Shown piece by piece: positions 24,293 through 37,093 of a stretch of 64,000 nt of DNA. The notes beneath the pieces are model-generated. The model was not told where the DNA came from and ran no database searches. It was given only the letters and a program-made list of their open reading frames with translations. This stretch comes from Argopecten irradians. Taxonomy: Eukaryota > Mollusca > Bivalvia > Pectinida > Pectinidae. The first letter of the stretch is position 1. Every line of letters starts with the position of its first letter. A program made the translations under genes and the position numbers. The DNA lies in assembly GCF_041381155.1 (NCBI RefSeq), contig NC_091139.1:7502383-7566382 (forward strand), read 5' to 3'.

Positions 24293-27200
24293 ATGAAGAA
24301 GAAGGCGTTCACTTTATACGATGTCTTTGTGACTATTTTGTCACTGATAACTTATGTGGTTGATGTTGGATCAGGTAAGTTTATCGCCAAAATTCAAAAT
24401 GAAATCAGGACCGTCCCTTGTGCTGTTAATGTTATGATGACACTGTCAATGGTGTCACGTCTTGATGATCAGATGATAAGAATTAACATGCCTTTTTTAC
24501 GTTAATCGCTAAAGTACGTTCATGTTCCTACTCTTCTGTCACTTCCTTGAATGCATACTAAAAACAAAATGTTTAACCTTCTGTAGAAATAATACGAATA
24601 TCGCAACCAGAAGGGCGTGACAAAATTTTGAACAAAACTGATGCTTATGAATTTGAAACACTTTATTCTGTGCTGCTGTGATGAATAACTATTGTACATT
24701 ATATATTACAGTATAATGTTTCTATCTAACCTTACATTTTGTTTGATCCATAAGTAAAAACTACAAGTCTTAACGATATATTGCTTATCCAGAAATAACC
24801 CAGAATGTAAATAAAAGACACAAGCCAATAATTAAAAGTTTAAGAATATATTATATAACTCAGAAAGTCACAATATAATGTCATAAAATGGTGTAAAATA
24901 AGAATTACAATATCAATAATTCCAGAAATCTCAGAGGCTTAGAGTCGTACTCTTGAAACTTATGAGTTTCTTATCCTATAGTCACAGTAATCAAATAAGT
25001 CCAAGAAATAAATACTTAGACAATTCATAGAGACTATGAGCCATGCTCTTAAATCTTGTGAGTGTGTCCTAACTAAGAAATAACCAATTTCGTCTGGCTT
25101 GATTCTCCTGCGAGAGCTGGCTGGTATGTAGAACGAATATGTACATACCTGGCCTATTATACCTTTCGGCCAGGTACGAATTGGTCCCTATGTGTCGTAG
25201 TGGAGCACTGCCTCCGAAAATCACTCGGCCACAGTTTTCTATACTTTTTTTGTAGGTTTCCGATTATTTTATGCGTATACATGCATTTACATATTATTTT
25301 TGTCAAAAACACACATAACTACCATTCTTTATATCTACCGTACCACTCACAAGACGTCAAATTCACAATTTGTGGACTTGCTGTATAAATTCCCTTCAGA
25401 AAGACCTTCATATGTATTATGTTAAAAAAATAATGCCTTGATGAGAATTTCATATTTTATGTAGTCCAGTTTTATTGCCAAGTAGGTAAGCGATATCAAA
25501 CAAGTACGATATAATACAAACAGACGTTTTATAATGGTTTGCGAAATCATTACTTTGCTCCATTAGCAGTAATAGGCACCAATTGTAGCTCCAAAGACGA
25601 TATCATTTTCTGTCTAAAGGTCTTTTGAGCTACAATATTGAAGCTAGCTGGTACGTACATACCGGTGAAACAGAAGTGGCGATGCCCTGTGCTCACCCTT
25701 TTTTATAATCTACTGGCCGTGTATGAAGCAAGGCCACCTATTTATTGGCAGAAAGCCTCAGATATATGGCCAAACTACAGGCCACTAGGCCTATTTTGTT
25801 ACAGTATTACACTGACTCGTCTATTAATATATGTAACATACTGATGTGTATTACAGTTACATGTACTTGGGGGCTGCTGTGGCCAAGAGGAAAGCCCTCC
25901 ACTTTAAAAAAAAAACAAAAAACTTTTATTTAGTGTCGTATAACATTAGCTCTGTAGAGCTATTCTAACTACAAACATGATGTTAAACTTATAAAACCAA
26001 AAAGTCAGGGATCAATCTAGGTTTTGGGGGAAACTACCCTTTTTCAAAATAGGGGAAAAGTTTGGCGAAATACAGACTGTATAGGGGAATTTGAATCTTC
26101 ATATTTTGGTCCAATATTATATTCATTTTGACAAAAAAGTACTGTAAACAACTAATTTTATTTTTAGATTTAGTAAAGCAAGATTTTAAGCTCAATAATG
26201 AAAAATTTGAGTTTATCATAAAATATGCAGTAGCTGTATGATAAATATGATGAAATTTGCAAACAAAAGTCTAAAAAAGATTAATGTAAAATAAGTCACA
26301 GGGGAAATTGTGTTACAAAACGATCACTTTTTAGCTTCAAATGGGGAATTTTTAAATCTTTAGGGGAATTTTAGGCCAGAGGGGAATTCATTCCTTGAGG
26401 GGAAATTTATACCCATAAACGGTAATAAATCAGAGCTAGATTGATCCCTGAAAGTATAACATGTACTCAGATTAATAGAACTATTTTTTTATAGATATTC
26501 TGCTAATAGTGACATTCCTACTAGACGGTCACCAGATATGGGCCGCACTGTCCATGGCATTTGTTGCCCTGTCAACATTCCTGATGCAGATTTTCAGTTT
26601 TAGCTGGCATGCTGCAGACAAGACGTTGACATGGAAAACTTTTGTTGTCCATGCCTTATTTCTGGCACCTGCCCACAGGTAGGTTTAGAATGCTTGCCCA
26701 TCAGGTAATAATGCACCATGGATGATGTTTTGTTTTATTATGCAAAGTAATCTACACTTCCAATGACTTTACAATCTTGACAACATATTTAAAACAATTT
26801 TAGAATTCAAGTCTCGGACACTGAGTATGTAGGATTTTTTTCTTGTGAGTCAAAGACTTCATTTTTGAAGATGGTGAGTCTCAGACGATAGAACATTCCT
26901 TGTATGAGTTATTTTAATCATATCATTCAATTAAAAAAAAAATGTCAATTTAGCAGAGCTGCGCATTATTTCAAACATTTCTACAAATTAGCAACAAAAA
27001 ATGACATATATATATACAGATATAAAGATGAGACATAATAATCAGATTAGAAGAATTTGATTTACATGTGATATTTCAGTGACAGCAGGAATTTTCTTTC
27101 TTGTGACTCTTCTCATTGATGAAGATTTTTAAAAATAAACAAAGATTTGTTGATTAAAGTATTAAGAAAATAAACTTTACTAATGTCTCGTCTTTATTAA

Positions 27201-30200
27201 TTAAATTTTATAAGTTTTCTTTTCTTTTTATTTAAGATATTTCCAGGCCATAAGACTTGGGATTCGAGCCAAACAAACAAAGAGCAGACAAGACCTTGAT
27301 GCTGTATTCCGTGTCAATAATGACATCTGTCTGTTAAGACTTATCGAGTGTTTTGTGGAATCCGCACCTCAGTTAATTCTACAGTTATACATTATACTGA
27401 GGTACCAACAGTTTAACTGGGTGCTAGGTAAGATATGAAGGTGCCAAACTATTTATATAAAAAAAGAACAGGTTGTCTTATTTTGTTTTTAATAAAATGA
27501 AGGGTAATAAGTACTTATTTCCTTGAAATGAATGTGTCGTTATTAGATGTCAGGTGATGTTGTATTGATGTGTCATCAGTGCATCATATGTTCAACTAAA
27601 CACCAGTGAGGTTTCCTGTTATTGCCCTCCCCCCCCCCTTTTTTTTTTTTTTTAACTTTTCCATTATTCTTTTCTGATATGTTAAGTATGCGCAATAATT
27701 TTTTAAATCCTCACAATAATGCCAAATATGTTCCTCAGTAACAGAAATAACTATACAAATATCTGTCAATAGTAGGTTAGATATCAATTATGAATCCCAT
27801 CTGAATATTAATTGTTGGCATAATTGAATATGTTGTGTTTTCCAAATGAAATCACTGAATGATGCTGTAACATTCCATTTCACTCGGCCTTATTCCAGGT
27901 CTATCTACAGTCCTGTCTCTGACGTCTATGGCCTGGTCTATGACGGCGTACACAGACGGACTGCGCCTCGCCTACAAGGATAAATACAATAGAAAATGGT
28001 TGAGTATGCTGGCACACACAACTTGGCAGACAGCTATGATTTCGGCACGGGTCATGGCGATTGTTATCTTCTCAACAGTCTACCAGGCGTGGATATTCCT
28101 TGCTATGGGTAAATGTCTCTAACTAAGCAGAGTTCAGTTCTGTGTGTCCCTGACTATTAGGAAAAAGTATTTTGGGGAAAGTAATTTTTTTTAAGTAATT
28201 TTTTGAGCTGGCCATACTTTGTATTAAAAATTATATCTATGACAATCTACTGTGAATTGATTTATATAAATTATACTTTTAAATGGGTATAAAAATGCAT
28301 GCCAAATAAAATGACTGATTAGAAATGGACAGCTGTTGTTTGACATTTATAGAAAAAAATATTATTACGGGGTTGTTAGATTTGATAAATTTAAAAAATA
28401 AATAGTGTATTTAATTTTGTATAGGTTAATGTGAAGAAAGGAAATATTATTGAGTGAGCTTTGCCTTGATTTAAATGATAAAATGATTTTCTTTCCAGGT
28501 ATCCACTGGTGTATCATGACCTTCTGGATCACGCTACAGAACGCAGACTTTGGTGAGACCTCTTGTGAGAAGCGTCTATTTAACAGCGTGTCTGGGTTTA
28601 TTTACACATTTTGTTTCCTAAACCTGAAGGACAGTCGTGCGAGGTGGAGGATACTAGCTTACCATGCTGTGATGTTAGGGGAGAACTCTCTGCTGGTGTT
28701 ACTGTGGTTCCAGGGCAGACCTGACACCGTTCCCGTGTGGATGGAAATCTCCACCATAGCTATCGTGTTCGGAGGCTATGTTGTTGGTAAGAGGAAAATT
28801 TTGTTGTACATGTATTGGAAACGTATGATATCCTTTAAAGATAATCAGGTTGATCAATAAAATTTCATAAACTTCGATGAAGGATAATTTCCTATTTTTG
28901 AGTATCATGTCATATATAATAGACGTTATTATACTATAAAGTATGTCTGGAAATCTACCTTCTAATTCTTAATTGACTAATAATCAACTTTCCGATTAAT
29001 ATGGGGTCAGTTGGATATTCTACCTTTGCATATTACAGAGTATTCACTCAACCCTCGAGATCAGCTATTGTTTTCTCTGAATTTATACTCTCAAATAAAT
29101 GGCATCTCAATTAACACCTACTCACAAGAGGAGATAACTCTGTAGTTAGCAAATCCAGAATAACCATTTAGTTCTCTGTATGGTTCTATGTACAAGTTGG
29201 AATTGTGAATTTAATGTCTTAATTTGTCCTATAGGTGGAGTGTTCATGATGATCTACTATGGCTGTTGTCATCCAACAGGCCCCAAACCTGAACAGGATA
29301 AGGAGGAGATGGCATACTGGTTCAGAAGGTTCAGTCCACGCGAGGTAAGTCGATTTACAGCTCATAAGTCAAATCAGTATCAATATCATGCAAAGGAAAT
29401 AAACGTTTCAGTGTCATATTTTGGTTTTAATTCTGAAATACATTTTACCTTGTTTGATCTCCTGTTATTAATTCTCTCAACTGATTCTGGTTTCTCAAAG
29501 TAAAGTTAAGTAAAATGAAATTCCAGTAAGATTTTACATGAACAGTACTTTTTGCTTCGAGAAATCAGGGTAAGAATCTTACTTTCAAGGATCATCAATT
29601 TCAGACTTAATTAACAGTTGCCTACTGCTACTCACAGCTAAATTTATTAAACAAGTTGAACTTTAAATTTACCATAATTTTGGTAATATCAAGGTATAGA
29701 TTTGCACAAAGAATGTCGTATATAGTAAATTTAAATTTGATGAGAAAAGATCACGTGGTAGATTGTTTACTGATTTCATTCTTGCATTTTGTGCCATGAT
29801 TGAAACAAATCCATATAATAATATAATATGTCCCCTACAGTGTGCATAATTTTTCCACAGTTTGACTTATAAAGTTTGATTTTGATGTTTTGTAGAAAAG
29901 GCCCAAGGAGAAGATATTTGAAATCCCTCAAGTACCACCCCATGTGGCCGATTGGCTGAACGCCTCCCTCAACCTCAGTTTGGCTTCAAAAGCAGACCGC
30001 CTGGATGGATCACATGATCATAGTAGGCTAGGACAACAGGATTACTCTCGGAGTTTAGGTAGATCTATGGATAACCAAAGAAACGATAACTCACCGGTAG
30101 TCTCGTACCAGAGATACCGTGAACCCAGTACAGCCTCCACTATAATGGAGAGTGATGGAGAATATACTCCTAGAGAGTCCACCAAACTGTCCTACATCAG

Positions 30201-33200
30201 TGCTTCAAGTTCACGACATCTTATCGATTCTTCTTCCAATCTCTCTGTAGACTCCACAGACAGGTATCGTTCCTTCAACAGAGACAGGACGAGCAGCTCA
30301 GTCACGACGGACCCCCAGTATAACTCCTCAGGCCTGGAAACACCAAACAAACTTTTCACCATCAGTGCCATAAACAATTTGTCAGGGTCCTATCTTACCC
30401 CCAAACACACCTCTCATGACAGCTTCTACTCGTCACCAGAGTTTAAAACGAAAGAACTGTCTCCATTGGACGCCAAGAAGCTGTGGGAGGAGTCGCAGGG
30501 TAGAATCGACAAATCAGTGGCACAGACTATCACCATAGTTACGCACACTGACTTGGATAAACGGAGAAGTCATTCAACCATAACATGGCGAAAGAACAGC
30601 GATTCTTCCCAGAATTCCTTACACGGGGAATATAACGAGACAGGTGTTAACCATTCTGAGTATAAACAAACCCAGTCACGAGAGGCAGACAGTCGATTAG
30701 GTCTCACTACGCTGTCTCAGTATAATGATATGAATCACTTACAGACACCAATTAAATACTGTTCAGAAAGCATGGACAAGCAGGACAGGTTCAAAATCCT
30801 CAATTCATCTTATAACCAAGAAGTATCTGCAGGACAGTCTGACCAGACAGATAGAGTATGCTCTCCCTCGACCTCTAAGTTTGTTAGGGGCGAGGAGGAG
30901 CCATACTACCAGTACAATATGTCGGGGACACCCCTGGTGGCAGAGCAGCCCACCATGTTCAGTCCATGGTCTCCGTCAGTGGAGGATAACATTCCATACA
31001 TAGATGAGAGTGTTGTTGATGAGCCAATCCATGGACAGGACACTGCTCAGGTGTCTACCAACAATAAGGAGGAGTCTGTTCTATCTGATTGGTTTGCTGA
31101 TATATCATCACTTCACCACACACAGCCGGACCGTTTCTGGATATCAGGCATAAACGACACGTCAGATGGCAGAGACCGGAGTAATTATGACCTGTCTACC
31201 ACAGCTGATGAGTCATCTCAAATGTCAGCGAACCGTGACTACACTGACAGTTCTGTAGAACCAAGAAGTGTGTCCTCCTACCAGGAGAGTAGCCAACAGT
31301 TGTCTGGGCCCTTAGACTCTTCGGTCAGTCTGTATCAGTACAAAGACTCATACCAGGAGGAATTAAACGAGAAGTCGTACACTGACAATCTGAGGACAAA
31401 GTCGTCACATATGATGTCAGGGTACTGTGGTAGTAAGGTTAACGTTTCTGATGTGTCTGACGGTGATATGTCATCAAGGTCGTTAGGATCCGGTGTTAAT
31501 AGGGGACTTCAGTCTTCTGGAGTAGATAGGGGACTTCAGTCCTCGAACAACAGTTATACAGATACTAGTCACATAGACTCAATGAATGGATCATCACAGA
31601 AAGATTACAGGCCTAATGCTATCAGTCCAATATTGTCTAAGTCGGCCACAGCACTGGAAGACAGTGGCTACCATCGCTCAAAATCTACTGCTTCTTCCTT
31701 ATCAGGTGGTGAGTTCACAGAGAATGAGAGTGTCAACAGGCCAAACTCAGAAGCGAATTACTACACAGAGTCACCCTCATCAAGGGATTACAGCATAGGG
31801 TCAAGGTCAGCTGCAGACTACAGTGTTGGGTCAAGGTCAACTGGAGATAACAGTATGGGGTCAAGGTCAGCTGCAGACTATAGTATTGATTCAAGGTCAG
31901 CTGCAGACTATAGTGTTGGGTCAAGGTCAGCTGCAGGCTATAGTGTTGGGTCAAGGTCAGCTGGAGAAAACAGTATGGGTTCAAGGTCAGCTGGAGACTA
32001 CAGCATGGGGTCAAAGTCAGCTAGAGATTACAGTGTAGGGTCAGGGTCAGCAAGAGGTTGTAGTGTAGGATCACAGTCAACTGGGGATTACAGTATGGGG
32101 TCAAGGTCACCAGAGGATTACAGTATGGGGTCAAGGTCATCAGGGGATTGTATGGGTTCCCAGTCGGTAGGTGGCTACAGATATGATTCTAGGTCAGTTA
32201 ATTCTAATATGAATAGGTCAAGGCCATTTGATGAGAGCCTAGAATCTAAGTCCTGTCATGACTACACTACAGATTCAAGGTCAAATACAGATTACTCGGC
32301 ATCAGACATGTCCAGAGAGGAAGATATTTTCACTAGAACCAAGAGTTTGTCAAAGATGGAAGTCACTGAAAATGGGTCAATACTAGGTTCGTCTTACATG
32401 CCTGGAATGGATGTCACAAACGAGGAATATGCCAGACAACAGAGTTTACAGGATGATCAGATAGTACCAAACAGTACAGATAAATCTAAAATATCTGTTA
32501 ATTCAACCAACATGGATTACTCAGGAATAAATAAATCTACTGGAAACAGGAGGAAAAGTTCTACAAGACCAGATTCAAGATCTTCCAGGAAACGCTCCTC
32601 CTTGTTTGATGCTTCTGTAGATTATGAGAACAATTCTCTGTCTGTTACCAAGGTATCTCCTGTAAGTGTACACAATATGAAGAAGTCGCCTCACAGACTC
32701 GGCAGGAACATAGACTTATTCGACGTATCAAGCTGGAGAAATAGTTTGGACATTGATGCAGATGAAGGGTTCACAGGAATTAAAAGCCTTATGCATGTTC
32801 CCCCTGTGAAAGTCGTTAACAAGCCTCTTCCCATCACCAATCTCACAGAATCGCCGTACAAATTCAGGCCGAGGAAACCAAACTTGGCCCTCACTCAGTT
32901 GACAGAATCTCCGTACAAATTTCGGTCAAAACCTGACGAGGATGTCAGGAGGATGAGGATTCCCTCTGACAAAGAAAATGAGTTATATATGCACCGAAAC
33001 AGTGGAGTTTCACAGAGAGCCAGAAGGTCATTACCAACGAAACCCTTGTATCTTGTTAATGCTCAGAACAATTACAATGACAATCAGATGAGAAGAAAAT
33101 CAGATTTCCAAACTCCATGCTACATGTACTCTTCCGAGGGGGAGACCGAGGACATGTCTGGGTTCAGTCCGTCGGGAAACTCTGCGAAGGATACGAGTCG

Positions 33201-33402
33201 ACAGGTCCTAGGGGCCTTGGAAAACACCCCAGGGTTTTCTCCTATTATAGTACCAGAAGAATTACACAGGGTTAAAAGTACAGACATTGCTACTACAGTG
33301 ATCAAGCCGGTTGTGAGCACCCCTCTGTCTGCCCACACTCGGAAGGGAAGCTTCCAGCAGCTGGCTACGCCCGAGAATTACTGCTCTACTGTGGAGGTGT
33401 AA
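24293..33402 (+). CDS. XK-related protein (XKR4/6/7-like) with a very long C-terminal tail
   Basis: XKR proteins are multi-pass plasma-membrane proteins; some members (XKR4, 8, 9 and CED-8) scramble phosphatidylserine after caspase cleavage of their tail. Seven coding exons are seen: 24293-24374, 26495-26678, 27237-27427, 27899-28108, 28499-28786, 29235-29344 and 29896-33402, all GT/AG with consistent phase, giving about 1,523 residues. Family signatures are FSFSWH, AIRLGIRAKQ, ESAPQLILQLYI, HWCIMTFWI, GENSLLVLLWF and MMIYYGCCHPTGP. The membrane part (about 1-345) matches family size. The last exon adds about 1,168 hydrophilic Ser/Asp/Tyr-rich residues, where vertebrate relatives end after 100-200. 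It includes 10-residue repeats near 982-1120 and two LTESPYKFR motifs near 1338 and 1356. The introns hold MITEs at 26006 and 29020. Which XKR subtype this is remains open. Confidence 0.93.
25130..25645. repeat. Dispersed repeat fragments shared with 50945-51045
   Basis: ATTATACCTTTCGG near 25156 and TTTTGAGCTACAAT near 25622 are both found within 100 bases of each other at 50971-51033, here about 450 bp apart. The XKR intron copy therefore seems to be the same element with an internal insertion, or the other copy an internal deletion. No coding capacity is seen. Confidence 0.4.
26006..26450. mobile_element. MITE with 5-bp target duplication (AAAGT)
   Basis: The ends are inverted: CAGGGATCAATCTAG on the left and CTAGATTGATCCCTG on the right. 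AAAGT stands immediately outside both ends (26001-26005 and 26451-26455), a plausible target-site duplication. The interior repeats AGGGGAATTT-like words at least seven times and has no coding frame. It lies in XKR intron 1. Confidence 0.8.
29020..29163. mobile_element. MITE, family A, degenerate copy 2
   Basis: The left end has TTTGCATATTACAGAGTATT and the right end GAGATAACTCTGTAGTTAGC, followed by AAATCCAGAAT. This fits the inverted termini of the better copy at 47737. It lies in XKR intron 5. Confidence 0.5.
31775..32200 (+). repeat. Coding minisatellite, 30-bp unit, about 14 copies, inside XKR exon 7
   Basis: The DNA unit is AGTATGGGGTCAAGGTCAGC followed by TGGAGACTAC. Its length of 30 bp keeps frame and yields 10-residue repeats of the type DYSMGSRSAG. 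Differences between copies are mostly substitutions that keep Tyr, Ser, Gly and Arg-Ser, so the protein pattern looks constrained. The RSxxDYS core offers phosphorylatable Ser and Tyr residues; any function is inference. Confidence 0.9.
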
Positions 33403-35579
33403 TATATCTATATATCATTGTATACTAGTAATTGCTTTCATTTGTGAGGAATCAAATTTTGTTTCTTCAAAATCAATTTGGGAGTTTATTTCTGATAATT
33501 AATGCATATCTGCGAATACAATGAAAAGTTTGACAAGAATGATAACTTTTATACTGGTGAAAATTGATGATGCATGAAAATTTCTACACACAAATAAATG
33601 TAAAAGAGAATATTGAAAAAAATTTCTCCCCACAAAATTATACAACTATACAGTAATCAATACTTGAATAAGGATTGAATTTTAAAAGGGCATTGAAATG
33701 TTTGTGTGGTATAAATTGTACTAGATTTCATAAGAAAGGCATTGTTGCCTTAATTTCTAGGTACTTTTAGGTGTTTTTTTTTAATTTATTTTTTTTTAAT
33801 TTGAGTACCATTTCAAGCAAATCAAAATGATTAGGTGGATATCAATTTGGAATTTACAATTATGCATTACCAGAAATTAAAATCCCATTCACAATATTAA
33901 ATCATTGATTAATTTTACAGTTATTAAATTAACAAAACCATAGAAAGAGAATTGTGAACTTTCTTTATTATGTATCTTAACACAAAGCTGTCAAAATAGG
34001 CCAAACATTCAATTATCATGAAATTAATACTTTGTCTAGCTACTGAAGATGGATTTTACTTAATTCACATTATAACATCCAATATACCAGGTCTAATATA
34101 TATGTATTTGTGATTGTTGTTATTTTCTACGAAACTTTACACTCCATTTTTGCTGCAGCTTAATTTTATTAATTAATTATCAGGTCTAACATTATTTTCA
34201 CACCAATTTAATTTCATGATTTGTAAATTCAAAAGCTCTGTTGTACTCTTTACTCTAATTATAAAACATGTTGTGACAATTAATTTTTGCAAACTCTAAT
34301 TGTCAGCAAAAATATGTGAAATTCAATCGCAGATGAAAAGTTGGCTTACAGTATTTTTTATATATTTCATGTAATCATGACCTCCAAATTTGTAGCAGGT
34401 TTGATATGGCATAACGTTTATGGGGTAAAACGTGTTTTCAAGGACAAAGGCTACTGTACTGATAAGAAACTTAACATTCTCAGGGTAGCGAGGTCTGACT
34501 TTTACTTTTTCACAGAATCAGCTGCCTTTCAATCATACAGGGAAATTTCCCACAATTATTTTTCCATATGTCATTAGTATAATTGATACAATTATATAGA
34601 ATAAGACAGTGATGATGTGTTACAAAATGGCTACCTCTGTTTTATTACTAATATTTGGGACACTTTTAACTTTAAAACTCGTCCAGAAGTTTATGTTTAC
34701 CAACACCTGCTTAAAATCTCATCATGAAGTTAACTTTTATTATAGACCTTGTATACACTTGCTCTTCATTGATGTGTTCTTTGAGTGGTATTGTGTTTGG
34801 AATCCACTCATATTTGTTAATCCTGTGTTAATATTGTATGATATATATATTTTACATATCAAAAATCAAAATCCACTTGTATATATGTGTACATACAGTT
34901 TAACCTGAAATCAAGTCACAGTATCCGTATTCCATTTTTACTGTATTCGTCGGACACTTGGTTAAGAAGTTCCCATATATTGTACATTACAAAATCAGTG
35001 TAAATGAACATTAATCCTCCAGCATTATTTTTATAATGTAGAAAATTGGTTGTGAATTCAATTTTTATCTGATGCTCCTTACATTCAGTACTATGATAGT
35101 GCTTAATCTTTCTCTTCCTTGTCTTCTTACTTTCAATTTATTTTTCTTTATTTTCTATACTTTGTAGTTATATCTTTGATGTTTTATTTACATGAATCTT
35201 TATTTCTTTATTTTCTTTTCTTTCTCCCTATACTTTGCAGATGTATCTTAAACTGTACATGTCTAGTCTTATAGTTTCACCTTATTTTTTTTTTTTTTTT
35301 TTGTCAGTAATAATTTTGCCATTGGAATAAAAAAAGTATCAGCAACCTCCATACATAATCATCCACCAAATTAACTTTTTTCCACAAAATTTTCCTTCGC
35401 TAGTAAAGTTTATATTGGTTCACTTGAATTCCCTTTTGTATATTGTACTCTAACTAAATAATATTACTGCAGTATGTTAAAATTTACTTCAAGTAAGGAA
35501 CATTAATGAAACATGATCAAGCTTTTGAATTTATATATTAGGTAATGAAGCAAGGAAAACAACTGGATTGCTAGTATTG
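33403..35579. other. XKR 3' UTR and AT-rich intergenic sequence
   Basis: A polyadenylation signal AATAAA at 33593-33598 lies 190 bases after the XKR stop and is the nearest candidate. The remainder is very AT-rich with several T and A runs. The short frames here, for example 34609-34908, have no recognisable family or splice context. I see no gene. Confidence 0.5.
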
Positions 35580-35912
35580 AAGATGCTCCACCGCCGACAG
35601 AGCATAAATGTTATTCATCATTTGAACAATAATTGGTGTTTAATCATGTATATACATGTCTAATTAACACAAAAAATAGAATAAAATAATTTCTTTTGCC
35701 TTTGGTGCATGCGCAATAAGTACTTAATTCCATATAGGATATAGTGCCACAGAATTTTTTCAAGATGCAATTAATTATTTTTCATATTTTTAACTTGGAA
35801 GTAGAAGCTCAAACTTTTCAATGATGGTAATGGTGTAAAGCATACTAAATCGTCTGCTCCTGTGTTTGAATGATAGAGAAAAAATACCATTTGTCAGCGG
35901 TGGAGCATCTTT
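35580..35912. mobile_element. MITE, family B (AAGATGCTCCACCGC termini)
   Basis: The left end AAGATGCTCCACCGCCGAC and right end GTCAGCGGTGGAGCATCTT are inverted complements with one mismatch. The 333-bp element has no coding frame. The left two-thirds, including TAATCATGTATATACATGTC and GTGCATGCGCAATAAG, recurs at 52281-52480. Confidence 0.8.
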
Positions 35913-36909
35913 AAGCATAACATCTGCAACCATTATGTTTTTTTAGCATTGGTCACTGGTTGAATTCTATGGTGATATCATCAAACAATTGTTCTCTTCT
36001 TTCAAAAATTTGACTCATAATTAACGGACTATGTAGGCTATATACTTGATAAAACATGTGTACATAAGTATCTGTTTTTATCATTATATTAGATTTTCCA
36101 GTTACTAAATCCTAACAAATCCTAACAAATTGTGTTGGGGACGGGTATACATTTTATATAAATGATATTGTAGTACAATTATAATTACATTTTGTAGTTT
36201 ATTTATACTCATATACCTTATTTTAAACCCAATTATGTTAGTAGATGTAAGATAGTAATTAGCAGCATAAGCTTTTGTATGACTATGATAGGTCAGTTGT
36301 ACAAGGTATTGTAGATTTTGTGTGAAATTGACTTAACAAAAAAAAAATCAAATTACGACAAATTGAAATATGATCTACTGGGTAAATACAAGTATCGTAC
36401 TCAGTTTTCCCATGCTGCTGGGAAAAAGTTGGGAAATTCGAAAATAAAAATCACAATAGGGAAAACCTTGAAAAACATGAAATATTGTTTGAATACCTTG
36501 ATAAAGCCTTGAATTTTGGTCCAAGAAAAGGGTGGGAACCCTGAAGTACATGGGATTAATCTCTTTATCAATAATTCATGGCTCAAATTTTTGTTACCAT
36601 AGCAATATCCAAAAAAATCACACAAAAATATATATGGCCATGAATTTAACTGAATAGAGAGTAGCTGTATACAAATGTTTGTAAACATGTCCTTCAGACA
36701 ATAAACTTGTGATATAGACCTGTACATGGTGGTATGGTATTAAGTACATTTGTTTGTTTTATTACAAATCAAGTGAGGTAGATGAGACATATTTTTTAAT
36801 ATATATATCTCAACAGATCAAATCTGTTCATTTGTGTAGAAATATAAAGGAAATTTGAATAATTCATGACTGAAAATTGAAATGAAGGTCATTACTGAAA
36901 TATTCTGTA
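35913..36909. other. AT-rich intergenic sequence
   Basis: No exon, RNA gene or element with clear ends was found. A direct repeat CCTAACAAAT occurs at about 36111 and 36121. Confidence 0.4.
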
Positions 36910-37093
36910 TTTGCATATTAAATAAAGTGTTATCTGCCCTTGTGGGTAGGTATTGATTATAATGTCATGTGTTTGCGAACATAACATCATACTTTTAGGA
37001 GAAAATGATGAGTTTCTCTCACAAACTAATGAAGTCACTATGGATACCTATACCCACAAGGGGAGTTAATTCTGCAATATGCAAAGACGGAAT
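36910..37093. mobile_element. MITE, family A, copy 3
   Basis: The left end has TTTGCATATTAAATAAAGTG followed by CTGCCCTTGTGGGTAGG. The right end has CCCACAAGGGGAGTTAATTC and TGCAATATGCAAAGACGGAA. These are inverted complements. The centre shares ATGTCATGTGTTTGCGA with the copy at 47737. Confidence 0.75.

Noticed and set aside
31733-32014. Antisense 93-codon frame over the XKR coding minisatellite
   Set aside because: It is a shadow of the 30-bp in-frame repeat on the plus strand.
34609-34908. A 99-codon frame downstream of XKR
   Set aside because: AT-rich hydrophobic composition, no family resemblance, no splice context.
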